A DNA stretch of 64,000 bases from Lentzea cavernae (GTDB lineage Bacteria; Actinomycetota; Actinomycetes; Mycobacteriales; Pseudonocardiaceae). The stretch spans positions 806,001-870,000 of the forward strand of contig NZ_BNAR01000002.1 in assembly GCF_014653695.1 (NCBI RefSeq), in the 5' to 3' direction. Below are positions 51,626-60,544 of this stretch, piece by piece. Both the position numbers and the translations under genes were made by a program. The notes beneath the pieces were generated by a model that did not search any database, was not told where the DNA came from, and saw only the letters and a list, made by a program, of their open reading frames with translations. The stretch's first letter is position 1. Every line of letters starts with the position of its first letter.

Positions 51626-51758
51626 GCCCACTCCCCGGTTCGGTGTGACTGCAGACCGTAGGGCCGTCAGTCCTAAGGGAGATTTAAGGACGAAGCACGA
51701 TCGAGATAAGCGCGCGACACCTCTCCCAATCGACGGGTTCGCTGCTTACGCTGCGTGC

Positions 51759-52448
51759 ATGTCGAAGGTGCTGGTGGTCGAGGACGACCCGGTGGTCCAG
51801 GCGGCGCTCGTGCACGCGCTGACCGACCTCGGGCACGTCGTGCAGGCCGTCGGCACCGCCGTGGCCGCGTTGCGCGAGGCGGGCACCTCGGAGCTCGACC
51901 TGATCATCCTCGACCTCGGGCTGCCGGACCTGGACGGCGTCGCGGCGCTGCGGATGCTGCGCGGGGTGAGCAACGTGCCGGTCATCGTGGCGACGGCGCG
52001 CGGTGCCGAGAGCTCGGTCGTGAGCACGTTGAACGCGGGCGCGGACGACTACATCGTGAAGCCGTTCTCGGCCGAGCACCTGGCCGCGCGGATCAACGCG
52101 CTGCTGCGCCGCACCGGCACCGCCGGCCCGGCCGGTTCCGCCGACCTCGTCGCCCTGGGCGAACTCCGCATCGACCTCGCCCAGCGGGCGGCCACGCTCG
52201 GCGACACCGCTCTCGCGCTGAGCAGGCGGGAGTTCGACATGCTGACCTATCTCGCGCAACGGCCGGGGCGGGTGATCTCGCGGCGTGAGCTCATCCAGGC
52301 CGTGTGGGGCAATCCGTACGTCGGTGATGACAAGACGATCGACGTCCACGCGTCGTGGTTGCGGCGCAAGCTCGGCGAGACGGCGGCCCATCCCCGTTAC
52401 CTGCACACGGTCCGGGGCGTCGGGTTCAAGCTGGCGGCGCCCGAATGA
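51759..52448 (+). CDS. OmpR/PhoB-type response regulator
   Basis: 229 residues from ATG 51759. The receiver domain has the acidic pair at EDD (8-10), phosphorylation site Asp52 (IILDLGLPD) and Lys101 (VKPF), followed by the winged-helix DNA-binding domain (SRREFDMLTYLAQRPGRVISRRELIQAVWG, RKLGETAAHPRYLHTVRGVGFKL). It overlaps the kinase gene by 4 bases (ATGA), so the two are co-translated. Divergent from the sugar ABC operon over 133 bp, which it could control. Confidence 0.93.
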   Translation: MSKVLVVEDDPVVQAALVHALTDLGHVVQAVGTAVAALREAGTSELDLIILDLGLPDLDGVAALRMLRGVSNVPVIVATARGAESSVVSTLNAGADDYIVKPFSAEHLAARINALLRRTGTAGPAGSADLVALGELRIDLAQRAATLGDTALALSRREFDMLTYLAQRPGRVISRRELIQAVWGNPYVGDDKTIDVHASWLRRKLGETAAHPRYLHTVRGVGFKLAAPE

Positions 52449-53659
52449 GGGCGGTCATCACCCGCGCTCTGCTGCTCGCCGCCGGGCTGGTCGCCGTGGT
52501 TTTCGTGGCCACCGCCGGGTTTCTGCTCCACTCGCACGCGGCGTCCACCGCCGCCGCGGCCGACCGGCGGGACGCCGCCGTGGTCGCCGGTGTGCTGGCG
52601 GTGTCCTCGGATCCCGACGCGGTCCGCGGGACGATCGCGCGCACGGCCGCCGGTGCGGAGGGGCGGTTGTCGGTCGTGCTCGAGGACGGCACCCGGCTCG
52701 GCGCCGGCGGTGGCACGCCGGTGGCTTCCGCTGGCGGCGCCGTGGTCTCCGTGGTGCCCGCGGCGGTGCCGTTCCCGTTCCTCGCGGTGTTGCTGGTGAC
52801 CGGGATCGCCCTGGTGGCGCTGGGAGTGGCGGTGTGGTGGGGGCACAGGCCCTTCACACCGGTGCTGGCGGCGCTGCGGGACCTGTCGTCGTCGGTCGGG
52901 CGGAGGGTGCGGCTGCGCGGGCCGCGCGAGCTGGAGGCGCTGGCGGAGTCGATCGACGAGGCCTCGTCGCGGACCTCGCAGCTGCTCGCGAAGGAACGGG
53001 AGATGATCGCGGACGTCTCGCACCGGTTGCGGACCCCGCTGGCGGCCCTGCGGCTGGACGCCGACGCGGTGGGGTCCGGGCCCGTCGCGGACCGCATTCG
53101 CAGCGCCGTCAGCACGCTGGGCCACGACGTCGACCGGATCATCCAGTCGTTGCAGCCCACCGAGGGCGAGGCGGCCGGCACGTGCGACGTGACGGCGGTC
53201 GTGGAGTCGCGGATGGCGTTCTGGTCTGCCCACGCCGCCGACCAGGGCCGGTTGTGCGAGATCGACGTCGGTGAGCCCTGCTGGGTGCCGCTGGCGCCGG
53301 ACGCCCTGGGCGCGGTGGTGGACACGTTGCTGGAGAACGTCTTCCGGCACACGCCTCCCGCCGCACCGGTCGGGGTGTCGGTGGTGCGGCACGCCGGGTG
53401 GGTCACCCTGGTGGTCGAGGACGGCGGCACCGGCGTCGCCGACCCGTCCTCGGCGTTGCACCGCGGCAGCAGCGGAGCCGGGTCGACCGGGCTGGGGCTC
53501 GACATCGCGCGGGCGGCGGCGGAAGCGACCGGCGGGACCATCCACCTCGAGCGCGGACGGCTCGGCGGCGCACGGGTGCGATTGCGGTTCGGGGAGGCCG
53601 ACAGCCACCACGAACCGGCGAGCCCGCGCGCGTGGCGGCTGTGGCACGGCCACCCCTGA
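52445..53659 (+). CDS. Sensor histidine kinase
   Basis: 404 residues from ATG 52445. Two membrane helices (about 7-29 and 112-137) flank an outside loop of about 80 residues, then HAMP-like linker, HisKA with His193 (DVSHRLRTPL) and HATPase_c (NVFRHTPP, VEDGGTGV, STGLGLDIARAAAE). The outside loop is small and Ala/Val-rich without a known domain. It is the cognate kinase of the response regulator in front. The short signal loop suggests sensing in or near the membrane. Confidence 0.92.
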   Translation: MRAVITRALLLAAGLVAVVFVATAGFLLHSHAASTAAAADRRDAAVVAGVLAVSSDPDAVRGTIARTAAGAEGRLSVVLEDGTRLGAGGGTPVASAGGAVVSVVPAAVPFPFLAVLLVTGIALVALGVAVWWGHRPFTPVLAALRDLSSSVGRRVRLRGPRELEALAESIDEASSRTSQLLAKEREMIADVSHRLRTPLAALRLDADAVGSGPVADRIRSAVSTLGHDVDRIIQSLQPTEGEAAGTCDVTAVVESRMAFWSAHAADQGRLCEIDVGEPCWVPLAPDALGAVVDTLLENVFRHTPPAAPVGVSVVRHAGWVTLVVEDGGTGVADPSSALHRGSSGAGSTGLGLDIARAAAEATGGTIHLERGRLGGARVRLRFGEADSHHEPASPRAWRLWHGHP

Positions 53660-53661
53660 GG

Positions 53662-53958
53662 TCAGGCCGCGTCGATCTTGAACGGGTCGTGGTCCGTCAG
53701 CAGCTTGTCGAGCCGGGCTCTGTCGACCCGGCTCGAGATGGAGGTGTCCTCCTGCCGGTCCCTGATCACCTTGGCGAGGGTGAACGCCGAGGTGATCGCG
53801 TAGAGCATCGCGATCCCCAGGAACGCGCGCACCCACCCGTCGACGGGCAGGAACACGACTCCGAGGCCGACGGCGGTCAGCGAGAGCCCGAACGAGAGGA
53901 CCGCCTGCACGTAGAAGGCAGCGGTCGTCGGCGTGTGCGAGGGCGCGGAAGACGTCAT
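53662..53958 (-). CDS. YiaA/YiaB-like two-helix membrane protein
   Basis: 98 residues from ATG 53958 (a longer start at 54009 is possible). Two membrane helices (about 12-35 and 40-62: FYVQAVLSFGLSLTAVGLGVVFLP and WVRAFLGIAMLYAITSAFTLAKVIRDRQE) match the yiaA/B domain, followed by a short cytoplasmic tail. Function unknown. Convergent with the kinase gene with 2 bp between them. Confidence 0.8.
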   Translation of the reverse strand: MTSSAPSHTPTTAAFYVQAVLSFGLSLTAVGLGVVFLPVDGWVRAFLGIAMLYAITSAFTLAKVIRDRQEDTSISSRVDRARLDKLLTDHDPFKIDAA

Positions 53959-54447
53959 GCTTTGAGAGTCCTGCGCCACACCACGGCTGTCATGAGTACG
54001 GCTACTCACTTCCGCCGTGCGGCGGATCAGCCGAATTCAGTCCTTTATAGACCATCGACCAATCGGCGGAACCGAGTGCGACAGGTGGGACGTTCATCGC
54101 TGTCGTCGTGCCGCCGGCGAAGATTTCAACTGGACAACTTTCTGGGCGAAATCGGGGCGTACCGCGAACTCCAGGACCCCGGCACCGTTCATTCGACCGA
54201 ACGCCCCGGCCGATCCGCCAGGTCGTCGGGTCACCCGAAGGCCTGTCCAGCACGTTTGTCCTGCCTTCACACCGGGGTGCGTGCCGTTGGTCCAGCGGAA
54301 GTTGGTTCCTTTGCGGCCGCGGAGCGCGCCGGGACCAGGTAGGTTTGGACGCTCGTCCAGGAAAAGACGAGCGGGCGCTAGGGCCATCTGGCCTGAGTTG
54401 GTCAAGACTTGCGAGGGCCCTGAACCCCTTTAATACATCGGGTTCGT
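53959..54447. other. Long divergent intergenic region with hairpin
   Basis: 489 bp between the YiaA/B-like gene and the fused sigma gene. Six-frame reading gives no frame with the usual codon bias. A perfect 8-bp hairpin, CGCTCGTC (54350-54357), loop of 8, GACGAGCG (54366-54373), lies 75 bp before the sigma gene. The right end has a promoter, TTGCGA (54409-54414), 16-nt spacer, TAATAC (54431-54436). The rest has nothing I can name; a small RNA is possible. Confidence 0.5.
54409..54436 (+). promoter_or_regulatory. Promoter of fused sigma gene
   Basis: TTGCGA and TAATAC with a 16-nt spacer form a good sigma-70-like promoter. Transcription would start around 54443, just before the ATG at 54448, so the message would be leaderless or nearly so; that fits the lack of a ribosome site in front of this ATG. 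Confidence 0.55.
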
Positions 54448-56001
54448 ATGCGTGGATTGTTCGCGTTGAGTCATGTCGATAGGGTCCGCGTATCAGTACA
54501 GGGCATCACGTTAAGGCGGCTTTCTTTGATCGGGCAGCGTGGACGACCGCCGTCGGATGCCGACCTCATCGATGCCGTCAGAGACGGCAGGGTCGAGGAG
54601 TACGGCAAGCTCTACGAACGTCACGTGCGCTCGGCGACCATCCTCGCGATGCAGCTGTCCTCGTCGTCCTCGGACGCCGACGACCTGGTGTCGGAGGCGT
54701 TCGCCAAGGTCCTCGCCGCGCTGCGCGCCGGTGGCGGTCCGGGCGCGTCGTTCCGGCCGTACCTGCTGACGGCGGTGCGGCACGCGGCGTACGACCGCAC
54801 CCGCAAGGAGAAGCGGGTCGAACTGGCCGGTGACATCGAGGAGGTTCCCGGCGCCACCAAGGCGACCAGCGTGCCGTTCCGCGACAAGGCGGTCGAGGAC
54901 CTGGACCAGACGCTGGCGGCGACGGCGTTCGCGACGCTGCCCGAACGGTGGCAGACAGTGCTGTGGCACACCGCGATCGAGGGACAGTCACCGGGCGAGA
55001 TCGCACCACTGCTCGGCCTGACCCCGAACGGCGTCTCCGCGATGGCGTTCCGTGCGCGCGAGGGCCTTCGCAAGGCGTTCTTGCAGGCGCACGTCAACCA
55101 GGAACCGGCGGACACCTGCCGCCCCACCGTGACGAAGCTCGGCGCCTGGACGCGCGGCGGCCTCAAGGGTCGCGACGCCGTCCACATCGACGAGCACATG
55201 GACAACTGCGCCGAATGCCGCAAGCTCGCCAGCGAGCTCTCGGACGTGAACGGCGCGCTGCGCGGTCTCGTCGCCCCCATCGTGCTCGGCACGGGCACCG
55301 CCGGATACCTGGCCGCCGCCGCGACGGCGACCAAGGGCGCCGTGGTCACCCTCAGCGCGGCCTCGTGGATGGGCGTCGCCGCCTCGGCCGCGGCGGTCGT
55401 CGTGGTCGTCACGTCGGGCGTCGTCACGTCGGACAGCGGACCCGTCACCACGGTCATCGGCGCCGCGCCGACCAGCACGGTCGTCTCGGAACAGGCCGCG
55501 CCCACCGAGTCCGGCGCCGCGCAGAGCGCGAGCGCCGCACCGACCAAGGGCACCTCGGCGGGCACGGCCGCACAGGGCACGAGCGGCGCCAACCGGCCGG
55601 CGACGACCACGAACAACACCGTCGTGCCCGCGAGCGAGGCCGAGCTGTCCGGTTCCGCGCCCGACGGCATCGCCATGACCACCGACGGCCCGGCGAACGA
55701 GATGAACATCAGCATCACCAACAACGGCGACGAGCCCACCACCGTCCCGACGCTGACGCTGAGCATGCCCGACAAGATCAAGACGGTCGGGGCTGGCAAG
55801 ACCTCGGTGGGCTTCATCGGCTGCCCCGCCGGCAAGGGCACCGTCACGTGCGAGGGCGGCCAGACGCTCGCCCCCGGTCAGACGGTCACGTTCCGCGCAC
55901 GGCTGCAGGCAGGCAACAAGGCCGGGGACGGGGTCATCACCGGGGTGGCGGGACCGGTGGAGGTCAGCATCCCGATCACCATCGTCGAGTCCCAGGGCTG
56001 A
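54448..56001 (+). CDS. ECF sigma factor fused to zinc-finger, membrane and outer domains
   Basis: 517 residues from ATG 54448; a TTG at 54526 after AAGGCGG is an alternative. Sigma region 2 (about 40-110: YGKLYERHVRSATILAMQLS, DADDLVSEAFAKVLAAL) and region 4 (about 155-215: LPERWQTVLWHTAIEGQSPGEIA, GLTPNGVSAMAFRAREGLRKAF) are intact. A zinc anti-sigma motif H250-x3-C254-x2-C257 follows, then a membrane helix (about 305-330), a Thr/Ser/Ala-rich stretch and an outer beta-rich domain with a Cys pair (CPAGKGTVTC). The sigma factor is thus tethered and carries its own inhibitor. ECF factors with such tails are known in actinobacteria; release may need proteolysis. Confidence 0.88.
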   Translation: MRGLFALSHVDRVRVSVQGITLRRLSLIGQRGRPPSDADLIDAVRDGRVEEYGKLYERHVRSATILAMQLSSSSSDADDLVSEAFAKVLAALRAGGGPGASFRPYLLTAVRHAAYDRTRKEKRVELAGDIEEVPGATKATSVPFRDKAVEDLDQTLAATAFATLPERWQTVLWHTAIEGQSPGEIAPLLGLTPNGVSAMAFRAREGLRKAFLQAHVNQEPADTCRPTVTKLGAWTRGGLKGRDAVHIDEHMDNCAECRKLASELSDVNGALRGLVAPIVLGTGTAGYLAAAATATKGAVVTLSAASWMGVAASAAAVVVVVTSGVVTSDSGPVTTVIGAAPTSTVVSEQAAPTESGAAQSASAAPTKGTSAGTAAQGTSGANRPATTTNNTVVPASEAELSGSAPDGIAMTTDGPANEMNISITNNGDEPTTVPTLTLSMPDKIKTVGAGKTSVGFIGCPAGKGTVTCEGGQTLAPGQTVTFRARLQAGNKAGDGVITGVAGPVEVSIPITIVESQG

Positions 56002-56048
56002 GTCCACTTCGGACAGCGGGATCGGCCCGGGCACCGCACCATGGGCGG

Positions 56049-56522
56049 GTGGAGGAGCTCACGGAGGCGTTGACGCGGCTCGAGGCGCCGTTCCGCACGC
56101 TCGTCGACGACTCGGAATGGGCGCACGCGAGCGTGGAGGGGCTGGTGCTCGACCTCGGCGGGTGGTGGTCGGCCGACGACCTGACCCGCCTGCAGCCGCA
56201 GGTGACGTTCAGCGACGCCTCGAGCGAGGCGAGCCGGCTCAACGGCGGCGTGTACGTCGAGGGCTACGTCTGGGCGGACGGGCAGGCGGTCGCGGCGGCG
56301 TGGTGCGGGCTCGGCAGCGCGGTCGTCTACGGGCCCCGCGCCGAGGCGTACCTCGGGGTGCCGTTGTCGCCCCACTTCTGCCGCAGGACCCAGCAGCGCA
56401 ACGGCACAGCCGCGGTGCTCATGAGCAAGCACCCGCGGCTGTTGCCGTTGCTGCGGGACGGGCTTCCGCGCGGCGCGGTGCTGCCCGGCGGGAGGCCGGG
56501 CCCGCGCTCAGTCGGCGCCTAG
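56049..56522 (+). CDS. Unknown 157-residue protein
   Basis: Starts at GTG 56049, 47 bp after the fused sigma gene, with G-rich sequence in front. Codon use is typical for real genes of this window. I do not recognise a family. The protein is acidic at the N-terminus, soluble, has no signal peptide or helix for the membrane, and contains GVYVEGYVWADGQAVAAAWCGLG and a C-terminal SKHPRLLPLLRDGLPRG segment. Two Cys residues are present. It may be co-transcribed with the sigma gene. Its end overlaps the convergent SARP gene by 15 bases. Confidence 0.6.
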   Translation: MEELTEALTRLEAPFRTLVDDSEWAHASVEGLVLDLGGWWSADDLTRLQPQVTFSDASSEASRLNGGVYVEGYVWADGQAVAAAWCGLGSAVVYGPRAEAYLGVPLSPHFCRRTQQRNGTAAVLMSKHPRLLPLLRDGLPRGAVLPGGRPGPRSVGA

Positions 56523-59225
56523 CGCCGCGAACCTCTCGTCCGCTTCCCTCTGGTGGCGTGCGGCCTCGGCAGGATCCGTGACGGCGCGGGCGAGGTGCTT
56601 GTGCGCGTTCGCCGCCTCACGCCTGTCGTCGATCCGTTCGGCCAGTTCCAACGCCTCGCGCAACGGCGCGATGGCGTCGGCGGGACGTCCGGCGGCGGTC
56701 AGCACCTCACCGAGGTAGTTGAGCACCACGGTCTCCGTCGTGACGTCACCGATCGCGCGCACGGCCGCCAACGCCGACTCCAGCGCCTCCAGGGCCTCGT
56801 CGTGCCTGCCCATGGCGTGCAGGATCATGCCGAGCGCGCTCTGGGTGTCCGCCTCGTCGCGGCGGCTGCCCATCTCGCGCATCAACGCCAGTGCCGACGT
56901 GCACGCCTGCAGCGCCTCGTCGTACCGGCCGAGCGCGCTGTAGATGTTGCTGACGTTGCTCATCGCCTGCGACTCGAGGTGCCGGTCGCCGAGCTGCCGC
57001 GCCACGGTGATGGCCTGTTCCAGCAGTTCAGCGGCCTCGGCGTGACGGCCGAGGGTCCGGTAGACCAGTGAGAGGTTGTTCAGCGTGCCCGCGACGCCCT
57101 GCAGGTCGCCCAGTTCGCGGAGCATCTCGATCGCGCGCTCGTTGTAGTGGATGGCCCTCGGGTACTGCGCGGTCTGCCAGAACACCATCGCGTAGTTCTT
57201 CGTGGTGATCGCGAGCGCGACCGGCTCGTCCTTCGCCGCCTCCAACGCCAGTTCGTTGATGGTCGCCCAGTCACGCGTGTGGCCGCGCACCATGCAGAAG
57301 AACGTCAACGCGCGTGCGAGTTGCCACGTGTGTGTGCGCCAGTCGCCGTCGAGTGACAGCGCCACGGCGGCGACGAGCGTCTGGCGTTCGGTCTCCAGCC
57401 ACTCGACCGCGTGGTCGTAGTCGCGCAGGACCAACCGGGAGGCAGGCCGGTAGGTGATGTCGACCTCGTACTTGCGCGCGGCGGGCGACATCAGCCTCGT
57501 CGCCTGGTTCGCCGTGTCCAGGAAGTGGTCGAGCAGCCTGGTCAGCGGCTCGCGGGAACTGTCCACCTTGGACTGCGCGTACTGCCGCAACAGGTCGTGC
57601 ATCCGGTACCGGCCGAGGGTCGTCGCCTCCAGCAGGTGCACGTCGACGAGGTCTTCGAGCATCCCGTCGCACTCCAGCAGGTCGAGCTCACCGAGCGCCG
57701 CCGCCTGGTCGACGTCGAAGTCGGTGCCGTGGTGCAGGCCCAGCAGGCCGAAGAGCCGCTGGTGACCGGTGGGGAGCTGGCCGAACGACAACGCGAAGAC
57801 CGCGTCCAGCTCGGATAATCGTCCCTCGCGCAGCCGCGTCGCGAGGTGGGCGGTGGTCCAGGTGGGACGGCTGCGGAGCCGTCCGGCGGCCAGGCGCACG
57901 GCCAGCGGCAGCCGCCCGCACAGCGCGACGACCTCGCGGGCCGCCTCGTCGGTGCCGCGGTCGTCGCCGACGATCGTGGCGAACAGCTGCAGCGCCTCCG
58001 CCTCGGACAGCACGTCCAGCGTGAGCGTCGACGTGCCCTCCAGCTCGACCAGCCGCGCCCGTGAGGTGACCAGCACCAGCGAGCCCGGCACGCCCGGCAG
58101 CAACGGCCGGACCTGGTCGGCGCTCACCGCGTTGTCGAGCACGACCAGCAACCGGCGCCGCGACAGCTCGGCCCGCCACATCGCGGCCCGTTCGTCCAGG
58201 CTGACCGGGATCTCTTCCAGGCCGAGCGCGCGCAACAGCACGTCGAGCGCGTCTGTCGGTTCCACGGGCGCACGGCCCGCGGTGTGCGCGTGCAGGTCGA
58301 TGAACAGCTGACCGTCCGGATACTCCAGGCGGTGCGCCAGGTGCACGGCGAGCGTCGTCTTGCCGACGCCCGGCATGCCGTCGATCGCGGAGATCACGAC
58401 GGCGGCCTTGCCGGTGACCGCCCTCGTCAGCCTCTCGATCTCGGCGGCGCGGCCGGTGAAGTCCGCGACGTCGCGGGGCAGCGTGTTCAGGGCGAGCCGC
58501 GGCTCGTCCCCGCGCAGCAGCCGCGCGTGCATGTCCCGCAGGTCGCTTCCCGGGTCGGTGCCCAGTTCGTCGGCCAAAAGCACGCGCACTTCCTCGAACG
58601 CCTGCAACGCCTCGGCGGGCCGGTTCGCCCGCTGCAGCGCGTGCATGAGCTGCAGCCACAGCTGTTCCCGGAGCGGGAACTGCTTGGTGAGCCGCCGCAG
58701 TTCGGCGATCAGCCGCTCGCCCTGGCCCAGCTCGATCGACAGCCGCGCGTGCTGCTCGGCGACGGTGAGCCGCCGTTCCTGCAGCAGCGTGAGCTCGGCT
58801 TCGAGCCGCGGCCCCACGGTGAGGCCGTCGAGCGCCGGGCCACGCCACAACTGCAGGGCTTCCTCGTACCTCGCGACCGCCGTCCGGTGATCACCCTGTT
58901 TCAGCGCGTCGTCGCCCGCCGCGCACAGCTCCTCGAAGACCACGACGTCGACGTCCCCGCCCGGCACCTTGAGCCGGTACCCGCCGGGAACGGTGACGAG
59001 GTCGTCCAGCACGAGCTTGCGCAAGGCCGCGACATAAGTCCGGATGTTCGATTCGGGAGCAGCGGGTGGAGATTCCCACACCGCTTCGCTCAAGTGTTCA
59101 AAACTGACCGTCTCGTTGGCATGCACCGCCAACGCCGCGAGCAGTGCCCTTTGCCGGGGCCCGCCCAGCCGCAGTTCCACGCCCCCACGCCAAATCTGCA
59201 GCGGCCCAAGAAGCCGATACCGCAC
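56508..59225 (-). CDS. SARP-type regulator with NB-ARC and TPR domains (AfsR-like)
   Basis: 905 residues from GTG 59225, which follows GGAGGG. Order: OmpR-like winged helix (1-95, FEHLSEAVWESPPAAPESNIRTYVAALRK), BTAD domain (about 97-240), NB-ARC ATPase with Walker A G283-MPGVGK289 and LLVVLDNA, then a long TPR region (about 620-890) with repeats like GRHDEALEALESAL. This is the AfsR/SARP layout that activates secondary metabolism or development. No biosynthetic cluster is in the window, so targets are elsewhere. Divergent from the LacI gene over 155 bp. Confidence 0.93.
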   Translation of the reverse strand: MRYRLLGPLQIWRGGVELRLGGPRQRALLAALAVHANETVSFEHLSEAVWESPPAAPESNIRTYVAALRKLVLDDLVTVPGGYRLKVPGGDVDVVVFEELCAAGDDALKQGDHRTAVARYEEALQLWRGPALDGLTVGPRLEAELTLLQERRLTVAEQHARLSIELGQGERLIAELRRLTKQFPLREQLWLQLMHALQRANRPAEALQAFEEVRVLLADELGTDPGSDLRDMHARLLRGDEPRLALNTLPRDVADFTGRAAEIERLTRAVTGKAAVVISAIDGMPGVGKTTLAVHLAHRLEYPDGQLFIDLHAHTAGRAPVEPTDALDVLLRALGLEEIPVSLDERAAMWRAELSRRRLLVVLDNAVSADQVRPLLPGVPGSLVLVTSRARLVELEGTSTLTLDVLSEAEALQLFATIVGDDRGTDEAAREVVALCGRLPLAVRLAAGRLRSRPTWTTAHLATRLREGRLSELDAVFALSFGQLPTGHQRLFGLLGLHHGTDFDVDQAAALGELDLLECDGMLEDLVDVHLLEATTLGRYRMHDLLRQYAQSKVDSSREPLTRLLDHFLDTANQATRLMSPAARKYEVDITYRPASRLVLRDYDHAVEWLETERQTLVAAVALSLDGDWRTHTWQLARALTFFCMVRGHTRDWATINELALEAAKDEPVALAITTKNYAMVFWQTAQYPRAIHYNERAIEMLRELGDLQGVAGTLNNLSLVYRTLGRHAEAAELLEQAITVARQLGDRHLESQAMSNVSNIYSALGRYDEALQACTSALALMREMGSRRDEADTQSALGMILHAMGRHDEALEALESALAAVRAIGDVTTETVVLNYLGEVLTAAGRPADAIAPLREALELAERIDDRREAANAHKHLARAVTDPAEAARHQREADERFAALGAD

Positions 59226-59380
59226 TAGCCCTCCTCGGGGGGCATGGTGCCAGAACTCGGGGGTGCTGTGCGGAATTTGTGCGGACGATCTTGGAAACTT
59301 GACGCTCGCCGCCGTGAAGAGGGGGAACGAAGATGGCCCTGAGCAGATCATGGTCCGGCCAGGCAGCCTAGGATGACCGC

Positions 59381-60397
59381 ATGACCGAGACGGCGAAGCG
59401 ACGTCCCGGCCCCCGGATCGAAGAGGTCGCGCGGGTCGCCGGGGTGTCGAAGTCGACCGTCTCGCGCGTCATCAACGACGAGCAGTACGTCAGCGCCAAG
59501 GCCCGCGAGGCCGTGCACGCCGCAATCGCACAGCTGGGCTACTCCCCCAACCAGGCCGCCCGCGCACTGGCCGGCAACCGCGCCAACGCCATCGCCCTGG
59601 TCGTCTCGGAGCCCACCGGCCGCGTGCTGTCCGACCCGTTCTTCGCGGGCGTGCTGCGCGGCGTCCACGCCGAACTGGCCGGCCGCCACATGCAGCTGTT
59701 GCTGATGATGAGCCAGCCCTCCGACACCGACGACCTCGTGACGTACCTGAGCAGCGGCCACGTCGACGGCGCGCTGCTGGTGAGCCTGCACGGCGAGGAC
59801 CCTCTGGTGCCGATGCTCGCCGAGATCGGCCTGCCGGTCGTCTCCGGCGGCCGGCCGCTCGGTGCCACGGTCCCGTTCGTCGACGCCGACAACTTCACCG
59901 GCGCCCTGGAGGCCGCACGGCACCTGGCGTCGTTGGGGCGCAAGCGGATCGCGACCGTGGCCGGCCCGAAGGACATGGCCGTGGGCGCGGACAGGCTCAG
60001 CGGCTTCCGGCGCGGCCTCAGCGAGGCCAAGCTCCCCGCGACCCTCGTGGCGCACGGCGACTTCACGCCCGAGAGCGGCGCGCGAGCCATGGAATCGTTG
60101 CTGCGCAAGGCCCCCGACCTCGACGCGGTGTTCGTCGCCGCGGACATCATGGCCCTCGGCGCGTTGCAGGTGCTGCACGCGCAGGGCAAGCGCGTGCCCG
60201 AGGACGTGGCGGTCGTCGGGTTCGACGACTCGGTGTTCGCCTCGACCGCCACGCCGCCGCTGACGACGATCCGGCAGGACGTCGAGGAGCTCGGGCGCAC
60301 GATGACGTGGCGGCTGCTCGCGGAGCTGGCGGGCGAGGCGGGGCTGCCGCCGTCGCTGCTGTTGCCCACCTCGCTCGTGGTGCGTTCCAGCGCCTGA
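59381..60397 (+). CDS. LacI family transcriptional regulator
   Basis: 338 residues from ATG 59381. The HTH and hinge are standard (RIEEVARVAGVSKSTVSRVINDEQYVSAKAREAV, GYSPNQAARALAG), followed by the sugar-binding-protein-like domain (VDGALLVSLH, VFVAADIMALGALQVL, VGFDDSVFASTATPPLTTIRQ). It probably senses a sugar. No sugar gene is adjacent; the sugar ABC operon lies 8 kb away and usually such a regulator is nearer, so its target is open. Confidence 0.92.
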   Translation: MTETAKRRPGPRIEEVARVAGVSKSTVSRVINDEQYVSAKAREAVHAAIAQLGYSPNQAARALAGNRANAIALVVSEPTGRVLSDPFFAGVLRGVHAELAGRHMQLLLMMSQPSDTDDLVTYLSSGHVDGALLVSLHGEDPLVPMLAEIGLPVVSGGRPLGATVPFVDADNFTGALEAARHLASLGRKRIATVAGPKDMAVGADRLSGFRRGLSEAKLPATLVAHGDFTPESGARAMESLLRKAPDLDAVFVAADIMALGALQVLHAQGKRVPEDVAVVGFDDSVFASTATPPLTTIRQDVEELGRTMTWRLLAELAGEAGLPPSLLLPTSLVVRSSA

Positions 60398-60544
60398 AAG
60401 ACCTTCATCGGTGGTCATCGGCCGTCCGTGACGGATCAGGCCGAGGTTTCACTCGTTCGGCACAACCTTCACGCACTGTCGGTAACACCCGGTGCGACTT
60501 CTCGATGGTGACCGCGTAGGTACTCACCCGAGGGAGTTGCGACA

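Noticed and set aside
54350..54373. Hairpin considered as terminator
   Set aside because: Neither flanking gene ends here; both start or end away from it, so no transcript known to need termination passes it.
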